From assembly GCF_003711265.1 (NCBI RefSeq), contig NZ_CP024634.1, positions 1,488,001 through 1,552,000 on the forward strand: a stretch of 64,000 bases of DNA. The letters are read 5' to 3'. This stretch comes from Bathymodiolus thermophilus thioautotrophic gill symbiont. Lineage in GTDB: Bacteria; Pseudomonadota; Gammaproteobacteria; PS1; Pseudothioglobaceae. This document shows, piece by piece, positions 10,501-22,500 of the stretch (positions are counted from its first letter, which is position 1; each line of letters begins with the position of its first letter). Under the pieces are notes generated by a model. The model did not search any database. It was not told the origin of the DNA and saw only the letters and a program-made list of their open reading frames with translations. A program made the position numbers and the translations under genes.

Positions 10501-13500
10501 ATGCCGGCTGGAACAGCGATGTAACCTCCACCAAAGGCTTTGTTAACGACGGCTATGTCATCGCCAAAATTGGCGCCCTTGGCAAAAGCATGATGCTTGG
10601 ACTCTCCAGTGACGACACCGACAATTCTTACGGCAGCATAGATTATGCTTTGTATGCAGATGGCGGTATCGGTAGTAAGTTTGTCATCTATGAGAATGGC
10701 GATCGTAAAAAAGACACCGGTGTTGCTTATGCCATTGGCGACTATATGAAAGTCGTTCGCTCAGGCACCACCATAAGGTATTACCACATCAAAGCCGCTG
10801 ACGGCCTCCTTGCCAAAGGCACTTTACTTTACACTTCCAGCAAAACCTCAAATGCCAACACCCAATTGTTCTTAGACAGTGCCTTTCACAGCATAGGTGC
10901 TAAGTTATCAGAGATGCAAATATTAAGTGGCAACAAACCCACTCTTTCCGTCGATGTTTACGCACCAAAACCCACTACCAACGCTTGGCACATAGACTGC
11001 GAACCCGCCAACAGCAAAGGCATCTTTACCATTGGCGATACCATCAAAGCAACACTCACTTTAGACAAACGCGTTACCCTTGCCAATGTCGGTCGCAATA
11101 AAATCGTGGTTGCCGGCAAAGAATTCCTTTTAACAGGTACCAACGGCACCGTTACCAATACCTTAGATTTTACCTACACCATTCAAGCCAACGACAAACT
11201 GATTGCCACCAGTATGCGTTACGATGTTCTTTTAACAGGCGTGGTAGATGACAAAGGCAATTCAGTGGATATGAGCAATGCCACCAGCCCTGTTGGACTG
11301 AGCAACAAATTGATTGACACCGACCTTGTTATTAACACCAAACCTCTTATTGCCAGTTTTCATTCATTTGTTTTGCCTAACTTGAGCACCATAACACACA
11401 CTGATGGCGTGTATGAAAAAATCCTTGCAAGCAATTGGAACACCAATATCACTTCCGCCAAAGGCTTTACCAATGATGGCTATGCCATCGCCAAGATTGG
11501 CTCCCTTGGCAAACACATGAGAGTAGGGCTCTCAAGTGTCAATACCAACAACAGCACCCATAATATGGATTATGCTTTGTATGTGTCCGACAATACCTTT
11601 TTAATCTATGAAAAAGGTCATTACAAAAAAGACACACAAGTGAGTTATGCCGTTGGCGACTATATAAAAATCGCCAGATCAGGCAGCACCATCAAGTACT
11701 ACCACATTAAGGCAGCTGACGGCGCACTTGCCAAAGGCACCTTACTCTACACTTCAAACAACACCTCAAATGCCAACACCCAATTGTTTTTAGACAGTTC
11801 TCTTTATGGTGCAGGTGCCAAATTATCAAACATGCAAATATTTAGTGGCAGTCATGTGGCATTTTCAGTGGATGTTTACGCCCCCAAACCCACCAAGGAC
11901 GCTTGGCACATCAGTGGTACTGTTAACGACCAAGGTGCTTTTGCCCTTGGCAATGAAATTAAAATAACCCTAAACATCGATGAAGCCGTTACCTTAGCCA
12001 AAGTTGGCAGTAACAAAATCATTATTGCTGGCAAAGAATTCCTCTTAACCGGCACCAATGGCACCGTTACCAAAACCTTAGAGTTTGCTTACACCGTTCA
12101 ACTTAACGACAAAATCAACAGCGCCTTTTTAATTGACAACAAAGACGACATTGTCTTAACCGACATCAAAGACACAGACGGCAACAGCATCGACTTTGGC
12201 AACCTCTCTAACGGCATAGACATCACCCCCAACAGCCAAAACCTTGCCCTTAACAACAAAGGACTGGCAACAATCACCACCAACATCACCCGCTGGTATG
12301 CCAACAACACCAACAGCAACATTCAACGCATGACCGATGGCAACACCCGTGCAAACGGTGCACTAGATTATGCCACACATCCAAAAAATGCCGATGGCAA
12401 ACACATCTTATTTGATTTTAAAGGGGTTAATTACAACAACGGCAGTTTTAAGTTGTATAACCGCAAAATCCTAACCAGTAGAATCAACGGCTCAGTCGTT
12501 GAGTTCCTCAAAGACGGCGTCGTGGTTTCCATCCGCACCATCAGCGATGCTGGCAATGTTATTGAAATCACCCCCAGCAGCGACATTGTCTTTGATCAAG
12601 TCAAACTCACCTTTAATGGCGATTTACAAAACTTCCGTGAAGTTGAAATCTTTGGCAAAAACGCCAGCCTATCAATAGACGCTGGCGCCCCAGAGCCCCT
12701 AAAACATAACGCTTGGCGTATCAATAGAGACATTGCCGATAGCGGTGGCGCCTTTACCGTTGGCAATGAAATCAAAGTAACCTTACGCTTAGACGAAGCC
12801 GTTACCCTCGCCAAAGTTGACAGCAACAAAATCACCATCGCCAACAAAGACTTCTTTTTAACAGGCACCAACGGCGATACCACCAAGACCCTAACATTCA
12901 CTTACACCGTACAAGCCAATGACAACATCAACGCCGAAGATTTTAACATCAACAGTAAAAAAGACATTGTCCTAAATGACATCAAAGACACCGACGGTAA
13001 CAACATCAACTTCAGCAGTATTACCGGCGCCGTCTCACTCGCCAATGCATCCCTTAACACCGACTTTGTCATTGGCGGTAATAATAGAATAACCCACATC
13101 AACGGCGTTTACAAAAAAACCGCCAACGCCAACTGGAATGCCGATGTCGCCTCCACCAAAGGTTTTGTTAACGACGGCTATGTCATCGCCAAAATTGGCG
13201 CATCCAACAAAAAAGTAATGCTCGGCCTATCAAGCAACAACAGCAACAATTCTTACGACAGCCTAGATTACGCCCTATACGCCGACCCCGGCACCAACAA
13301 GACACTTATCGTCTATGAATCCAGCGAACGCATATACTGCACAGGCGTAACCTACGCCAAAGGCGACTACATGAAAGTCGTTCGCTCAGGCACCAGCATA
13401 AAGTATTACCACATCAAAGCCGCCGACGGCCCCCTTGCCAAAGGCACTTTACTTTACACCTCCAAAAAAACCTCAAATGCCAACACCCAATTGTTCTTAG

Positions 13501-16500
13501 ACAGCGCCTTCCACGATGTCGGCGCCACATTGTCAGAAATGCAAATATTTAGCGGCAACTATTCAGCACTTTCCATCGATGTACACGCCCCCAAACCCAT
13601 CACAAACGCCTGGCACACCAACAGCATACCCAACAACAACAGCACCAACGACAACGACAACAACGACAACAGCGACAACAACACCAAAAAAAGCAAAAAC
13701 ATAAGCAAAGGCGTCTTCACCCTCGGCGACCAAATCAAAGTAACCCTAACTCTAGATAAACGCATCACCCTCGCCAATGTCGGCAAGAACAAAGTCATCA
13801 TTGCCGGCAAAGAATTCCTCTTAACAGGCGTCAACGGCAAAATCACCAACATCCTGGAGTTCGCTTACACCGTTCAAGTCAACGACAAAATTGATACCGC
13901 CTTTCACATTAACAACAAAAACAACGACATTGTCCTAATCGACATCAAAGACACAGACGGCAACAACATCAACCTTAGCAAGGTTCCCAACAGCATAGAC
14001 ATCATCCCCAACATACAAAACCTAAGCCTCAGCAAACAAGGATTGGCAACCATCAGCACCAATGTTAGCAGTTGGTACACCGATGACGCCGCCACCAACA
14101 TTCAACGCATGACCGATGGCAACACCAGTGCAAGCGGTGCCCTAGATTATGCCACACACCCCATGTATGCCGACGGCAAACACATTTTGTTTGATTTTGG
14201 CGCAGCCAACTACAGCAACGGCAGTTTTAAACTCTACAACCGTGAAAGTTTCACCAACAGAATCAACGGCTCAGTCGTTGAATTCCTCAAAGACGGCGTC
14301 GTGGTACTCAGCCGCACCATCAGCAATGCCGGCAACATTGTCACCATCACCCCCGCAACCTATGTTATCTTCGACCAAGTCAAACTCACCTTTAGCGGCG
14401 ATGCACAAAACTTCCGTGAAATTGAAATCTTTGGCAAAAACTCAAACCTATCCATCGATTCCGGCGCCCCAGAACCCCTAAAAAACAACGCTTGGCACAT
14501 CAACAGAGATGTTGCCGACAGCAACGGCGAATTCAATGTTGGCGACGAAATCAAAGTAACCCTAACCCTAGACGAAGCCGTTACCCTCGCCAAAGTCGGC
14601 AGCAACAAAATTATTATCGCCAACAAAGCCTTCTTCCTCACAGGCACCAACGGCACAATCACCAACACATTAGAGTTCACCCACACCGTTACAATCAACG
14701 ACCAAATCAACGCCAAAGATTTTGACATCGACAACAAAAACGACATCATTCTCATCGATGTCAAAGACACACACGGCAACAACATCAACTTCAGCAACAT
14801 CACCCGCTCCATAGAACTCGCCAACATCCCCCTTGACACCAACTTTAACATTAACAACAGCAACGCCAACGACAACAACAATAGCAACAACATAATCCAC
14901 ACCGGCAACCTCTACGAAAAAACCGCCAACACCGGCTGGAACACCAACATCACCTCCGCCAAAGGCTTTACAGACAATGGCAGCGTTATCGTCAAAATAG
15001 GCAGCAACAACAAAGCCCTAATGGTTGGATTGTCTACCAACAACAACAGCGACAGCAACAACAATAATAACGACAACAACAACCCAACAACAAGTTTTGC
15101 CATCCACATCAACAACACCGGCAACATCAACGCCGTCTACGAAAACAACCAATGCGTCAAAGAATTCCCCACCGACCAATACCTCTACTCAGCAGGCGAT
15201 TATCTAAAAATAGAACGAGACAACACAACCATAAACTACTACCTCATCAAAGCCAACGACCAAGCAACCAAAGGCACCTTACTCTACACCTCAAGCCAAA
15301 TCTTAAGCGCCAACACCAAACTGTTCTCAAACAGCGCCTTACACGACATCGGCGCCCAAATATCCAACATCCAAATGTTTGACGACAACAAATCCTCACT
15401 CTCAATAAAAGCCAAAATGTCCACCTCAACAACCAACCCTCTAGGCGACAACGACACCTTCGACCAAACCTCTGGCAATTACCAACTTAACAACAACTCT
15501 AGAACAGGCACCTCCACCAATAACAACAACCCCAACAATCCCAATAACCCCAACAACCCCCAAAACACCCAAGAAGAACAAAACACCCAAACAGCACAAA
15601 AATGGTTCAAACCCACAATCAATCACCACTTCTTCCAAAACTTACCCTCCTCCCAAAACTTACCCTCCTCCCAAGCACCTCAAATCTTTATCATCACCGG
15701 CCTATCCAACGCAAATGTTGACCTAGCAATGCAACTCAAAACAAAACACGACATTGTCATCTACTACAACACCACCACCAACCAAATAGAATACCTCTAC
15801 GGCCAAGAAAACGACATCGAAGTAACCCGCATAGAATACCACATCATCGCCAACGGCAAATCCATCAACACCCTAGTTGAAGACACCCTCAACAACACCT
15901 ACACCGTCAACACCGACGACGACCCCGACGACGACATCGACACCCAAGCCATCGTCGCCCAACTACAACAAGCCATCACCACCAACAGAGCCAACACCAG
16001 ACTCCACGCAAACTGGCTCACCAGACACAGTTTCGCAAAAAGAGGCCTACCCTTCACCCCAACCCCAACAACCCCCAGCACCCAACCCAATACCCAACCC
16101 AACCCCCAATCCACCCAAAAAACATCCAAATACCAAAGCAACATCATCGTCCAAAACAGCAACGACCCCACCGTCATCGAAGCAGCCAACGCCTTATTCA
16201 ACAAACACCCCACCACCAGCATCCTCGTCAAATTCGACCAAAACGGCAACCTCATCACCCTCAAAGGCGCCCCCTACACCCCCACAGGCGACACCCGCAT
16301 TAACTTTGTCGACCACGGCACCAACCTAAGCCAAGAAGGCGCACAATCACTCGCAAACAAAGCCCAAACACTCCACCAAACCTACAGCAACACCAGCACC
16401 AACATCAAACGCATCGCCCTAGTAGGATGCAGCACCGACGGCGCCAACCAAGACCTCACCCGCAACTTCGCCAAGACCATTTATAACAACACCCCCGCAC

Positions 16501-19500
16501 TAAAAAGTGCCGAAATAACCGGCAGACATGGAGATATACAAATCAACTCAGACGGTACCAAGACCATGGTTGTGGGGGGTGAAAAGATGATTTATCAGTG
16601 GAATGCTGATTTGGATATCGTTACCCAGCAAACTGAAGAGTCTAAGCGGGTGGCTGAGGTGTTAAAGGGTTTGAAGTTGGGTGGTGCAGATTCCGAAGGC
16701 TCATCTGACACTATTGATATAGATAGCATCCCAGACACATTAACCAATAGAGAAATAGACATAGAAAATTTTATTGGATCGGGTGCATACAAAACTGCCC
16801 ACGATTTGAAAAATCAACCTGATTTATTGGTGCTGTTATTGAGACAACGGGATGTAGCCACTATTATTAAAAACGAAATAAAGTTGTTAGAACGGCTAGA
16901 TTCTCTTGGCATAAAAACACCTAAGCGTTATAAGCAAATCACATTTGTAAATAGATCTAATGCTAAGGGACGCAGTCCAGTTGTGCGAAATGGCTTGGTT
17001 GTGCAAAAAATTAAAGGTGCACATGAGGTAAGGTTGCCTTACAAAGCTAGAATGTTATTAACAAGCTCATTTTATACAGAAAGGTTTAATAATAGCAACA
17101 ATCAAACCTTAGAAGATATCAAGCATTTGCAAAAAATATTTGCAACGAACCCTAATTTACATGTGTTAGATCTTCAAGGGCTTATTGCTGAAGATGGTCA
17201 ATTCTACATTATGGATCCACTTGATGTTAACACCAATAGCAGCGGCAATAATAATCATGTGGATCAGTTAGATGCTTTACAGGCATTTGAACAATGTGTT
17301 TTACAGCGCCACAAACGCTTTACCGACAAAACACTCAATCATATTACCTATGTTGACAAACAACTTTGGGAGTCACCTGATGATGCACTAAAACAACAAA
17401 TGCTAAGCGATGCACAGAAAGATAAAAATAAAATCATTGTTACTTATGATGTTGTTACAGGTCAGAAAAAGATTGTCCATCGCCCAAGGCACAGTCAAAG
17501 ATTGACTTTTAATACCGTTGAAGTCATTGCCCGTGACACTGAAACCCAAAGTGTTGATTTGAAAAAAGATTGCCTTAATTTTGCCAAAGAACAAGGCTGG
17601 AGACAAAGTAAAAGTTCAGCTTTTCGTACAAACACCCTTGAAGGATATGAAGCCTTAAACCTTAAAAGCAATGGCAAAAATAAACACAACATTATTGTGT
17701 CAATTGGCAAAGATGAAATTACCAGGAATGCTGTTGAATCATTGCGTGGAAAACACCCTGAAAATAGCATTGTTGTGACACTTAATGAACAAGGTGAATT
17801 GGTTTTTCCAGACGGCCTGAAATTCATACCTGATTCGAGTGTACGAATCAATATTGTTGGACATCCAGAAGAATTGGAAAAGGTTGGTGCTGAAAAATTA
17901 GCAAATTACACGGATGAAATAGTGCAACGCTACAAGATAGATTCAGTGGATAGCCACGCCTATTTAAATCGTGCTGCTCTAGTAGGTTGTAACAACGGAG
18001 ACCTTAGCAAGCGTTATGCCGAACAGCTTTATACACGAGAACACCTAAGAGGCGCCAGTGTTACCGGCAGATTAAGCGATATGCAAATTAATACAGATGG
18101 CTCTAAAACGATGAGTGATGACAACAAAAAAATCATTCATAGTTGGGATTATGGAAATAATAGGGCTGCCTGGATGACAGAAAGCTCTGCGAATGTTGGT
18201 GAAGTTTTAGCAAACTTAAGATTAGGATTGGGTGATACTACGCTGCCTGAAGATATACCCGATTCATTGAGTCATAATGATATAGGCAAAAAGATTGGCA
18301 ATGGCTGCACAAAAACTGCCTATGCCCTAAAAAATCACCCCAATTTATTGTTTTTGCAATTAGACATTGTAACGACAAAAAAGATCGGGAATCTGGAAAA
18401 TGAAGTTGCTTGGATTAATAAAATGCAAGAACTTGGCATTAAAACGCCAACATATTACAAAACCATTGTTATGACTGATCAAGATCAGCAGCAGCACCAT
18501 GGAATTTTAGTTGAACACATTCAGGATGCGGAAGTTATTAGACCAGGTGTGGACAATCTAATGAAAGATGAGCACATGACAAAAAGAACTTTGGATGATA
18601 TTCAAAATTTGTTGAGCAGGTTTGAACAAAATCCAGATCTGTATATTCCCGATTTTCAAATGTTAATGGGTGAAGATGGTCAGCTTTATGTTTTCGATCC
18701 AGTATCCGCTAACCCACCAATAGACCGACCTGATACTCTTGCCCATAAAAATAAGAGAAAAATGAATATAAAAGGGCTTAAAGCATTAAATGAAAGGGCA
18801 ACAATTTTCCTTAAAAAATTCAATGAAAACAATAAAATGCATGCTGTTTTTGTTGATGAAGAATTGCTAAAAAAAGATCCAGAACTTAAAGAAAAATTAA
18901 TAAATAAAGCAAAAAAACAACAAGACCTTGCTATTGTCAGTTACAACCTTGAAAACACACCCGTTAAACCCACTGTATTGTATCAACCAAACAACCCCCA
19001 ACCAATTGATAGAATCGAAGTGATGACCGATAAAGACATTCTTCCCCCTAGTCAGTCTGATATGCTTTCTTTAGTGCAAGATATGCCCAATGTATCTGAT
19101 GATATGATTTTTCGCTGTAGGCCTGTAGAAAATTTCAGCAATTACCAAACCAATATTATCGTTCAAAACGGCGATAGCGAAGTCGCAATTAAGGCTGCTC
19201 AAGACCTTGCGAATAAACATCCTGATAACAGCATTATTGTTCATTTTGATGCTGACGGCAAACTGGTTACACCAGCAGAAGAATTTTATACCCCTAAAGG
19301 CAATGTACACCTTAGTTTTGTTGATCGTGGTGTTAATTTCACCCAAGAGGGCGCACAAGCCTTAGCAGATAAAGTCAAAATACTCCAACAAACTTATGGA
19401 CACACAACCAACATTGAACGCATTGCTTTGGTGAGTTGTGATACCGATAATGTTAACCAACCTCTAACCAAAGCCTTTGCTGAAACAATTTACAAGGACA

Positions 19501-22500
19501 CCCCGACACTTGAAAATGTGGAAGTTGCTAGTAAAAAAACGCAAATAAAAAACAATCCTGATGACACCAAGGCCACGCCAACAAGCGACACCGAAATAGT
19601 TTATATTTGGGATAGCAATAAAAAGGAGGCTAATCTTTTACAAAGTGAAGGCAGCGACTCGCAATACAAAACCAACATCATATTTCAGTTAGAAAATAAT
19701 GATGACATAGTCAAAAATGCCACCAATGCTTTAGCCAACAAACATCCAGAAAATAGTTATATTGCTAAAATAGAAAATGGCGATATTAAGATTTATAATG
19801 TAAATGGCAATGAAGTTAATGTTAATGTTGATGGTAAATATCGCATCAATGTAGTAGCCCATGGATCGTCAATGAGGGAAATGGGTGTTAATGAGTTATC
19901 TGATCATATCAAAAACTTACAAACAAAACTTAACATAAAGCAAACAGAAGAAGGTCGTATTGCCTTAGTTGGTTGTGAGACAGACAAATCACCAATTTTA
20001 AATGGCGCTTCATTTGACTCCACTTCTTTTACAAGACTGGTCGCAGAGAAATTATACGACAATGGCAGGGGTGCAACCAATGTAGAGGTAACAGGTAGAA
20101 CAGCAGACATAGAAGTGGATGTCAATGGTAGAAAAATCATGCGCACAGGTGGTCAGAAAACTATTTACAGCTGGGACAGTGAGAACAATAACATTACCTC
20201 AGAAACTAAAAATGTTAAAACCACTGCCAATGTATTGACAAACCCATTGAACGATCTCAATGAAGAAATACAAAGGTTAGAAAAGCTGCTTGAAAGTAAA
20301 AAATTCCAATCTAGTAAACAAAGTAAACATTACAACATCTTGACTGACACTCTTAATGTTTTGCGTGAAGTGCAAAGAAATGGTTTGGAAACCTCTTTTG
20401 CTGAGTTAGAGCGAGTTAGGTCAGATTTCATTGCACATTTGGAAAAGAACCGAGGTTCAGAAATTTCAACAGAATTGAACAGAATATATTCTTCTTTAAC
20501 GGATTTTACCTCCAGAGCCGAAGTCCAAGTTTTAAAGAAAGAAAAACGAAAAGCGTACGAAGATCTCGCATTGTCTCTATATGAACAAATCGAGAAAGCC
20601 CAAGCATTGGAAGTTGATAAAAAGATTAAAGAATTGAATAATGTTTACAATCAGTTTTTAGAACTTTCAAAGGATGATCCTGAAATTTGTAAATGGGCTG
20701 AACGAGATAGTTTGGTTGTAAAGGAGCAAATTCAAACAGCCGAAAGATCTCAAACTAAAATTAAAAAATGGCGCCAACCCGCAGTAGAGATGGGCAACAT
20801 AAATCCATTTGTAGGATATGAGCATCAAATTATTGTAACAATAGAAAATGATGTGACTTTGTCACAAATTGAAGGAAGAGAAGCAAAAAAATACCCGCAT
20901 AATGCAACTATTGTTCATATGGACAAAGACAGTAATTATACGGTTGTATATGGCCCTAAATTAGATAAAATACCAAAAGGAGACCTCAAGATTATCATTA
21001 ATGGGCATGGCTCTCCAAATGGAGTTTCCAATAGAAGCATTGAGGAAGTCGCTAGACATGTCGGCGTATTAAATCAGGCTGTTGGCGCTGGCTCTAGGGT
21101 GAAAAAAATCAGTTTACCTATTTGTTGCTTAGGAGGCGAATATGCAAAAAGACTTTTACCTGTTCTACAAAAAGAGGGGATAAATAACACTAAAGTAAGC
21201 GTTAGATTAGATACAGTAACCAGTTGGAGCAATGGCAGGAGACTAGTAACACAGTTAAAATCAGATTCACCTGGAAAATATCGTTCAAGCGAACTCAAAG
21301 AAACTTATGCTTTCAATGAAAAAGGCGACATAGTTCTTGTCGACTCTTACACAGATGAGCATTACGATGTTGTTCTTTCTGTTGATCAAGATGGGGCGCC
21401 AAAAATAGAACGCACTTATGGTGATAAGCACATTAATGAATTGCAAGGCAACTTAAAAATTCATGTCAAAGCTGGAAACTTTGATGAAACTCAAAAAATG
21501 TTACATCAGTTTAAAGGAGATCTGCCTCCAGGTGCCTCAATGGCACACATTAGCATCAAGACACAAAAAGATAATAGTTGGCTTTCCGAGCACAATGCAT
21601 TGAAGCAGGGGCAAATTTTAGATAATTTTGGTAAAGACTTCGATGCAAGTATTTTGATGTATTCGGATCCTGGGGATAGTCAAATAACAATGGCTACTCG
21701 TGATAGAAGCTCCGAAGTAAGCATTATTAAAGGGCGTTCAGTATTTTGCATGGATCCCACAATGCCAAAAAGTGTTATAGAATTATTAGAACGGAAAAGT
21801 ATAGGCACACCACACTTAAGTTATAGGGGTAACGCATTTGATTTTGGACTTGAAATAAAGATCGTCCACAACATAACAATGGAAGAGGTTCCCACAATAG
21901 AAGAAACTTTAAAAAACTTAAAACTTGTATCGGAAGTCACTCAACAACCTGTGCACAATATAAGCATCGATGCACCCAAGGGTGCAGATTTCAATCATTA
22001 CAAGGGATTAATTGAAGCATTGCGTGATAAATATGGAGTTAAAATCAGTGTGCAGTCAACACTAGAAAATAACAAAATGAAACTATGGCTATCAAAATCC
22101 CCTGGAGATTTCGAAGTAACCCTGCACAATCTTCATCACCTAGCCGAAACCACCCCCCACCAAGACACCCCCCTCCATAACTGGGCTGACTTAAGCCAAG
22201 AGCAAATCAACAAACTAACCGCAGAAGCCCAAAAACCCCAACCCAGCCTAGCCAACCACGACCACCAAGTCCTCATTCAAACCGAAGCCGATGGCAATGT
22301 TAGAGACAGTACCTTTAGACTCGCCTCTAAACACCCCGCACAAACCACCATTGTGCAAATGCAAAAAGACGGCACTCATCAAGTGGTTTACGGCCTTGAT
22401 CTTGAGGATATTACCGGCAAGGTCAAAATGGTGGCTGTGGGTTATGGCAGAGAAAAGGACGGCGCACAAACCATGGGCGGCAGAACTGCTGATGAATTAA

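Larger units (their letters stand above)
762..16662. repeat. Long direct repeat, copy 1 (3' of gene 1, intergenic gap, 5' of gene 2)
   Basis: From the terminal CPD of gene 1 through the gap to the end of the first CPD-like module of gene 2, the sequence matches 22137-38048 and 44253-60264 almost base for base. It stops matching sharply near 16663 (just after the codons for RVAEVL), where the effector cassettes diverge. Boundaries were set by eye. Confidence 0.9.

Noticed and set aside
14360..14908. 182-aa minus-strand ORF rich in Leu and Val (also 35734, 57943)
   Set aside because: Antisense to discoidin2 and Ig8; produced by the A/C-rich coding strand, which leaves few stops on the other strand.
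15877..16329. 150-aa plus-strand ORF rich in Thr and Pro (also 37251, 59478)
   Set aside because: Out-of-frame reading of A/C-rich codons inside the giant gene; composition is only Thr/Pro/Ser and the main frame is clearly coding.
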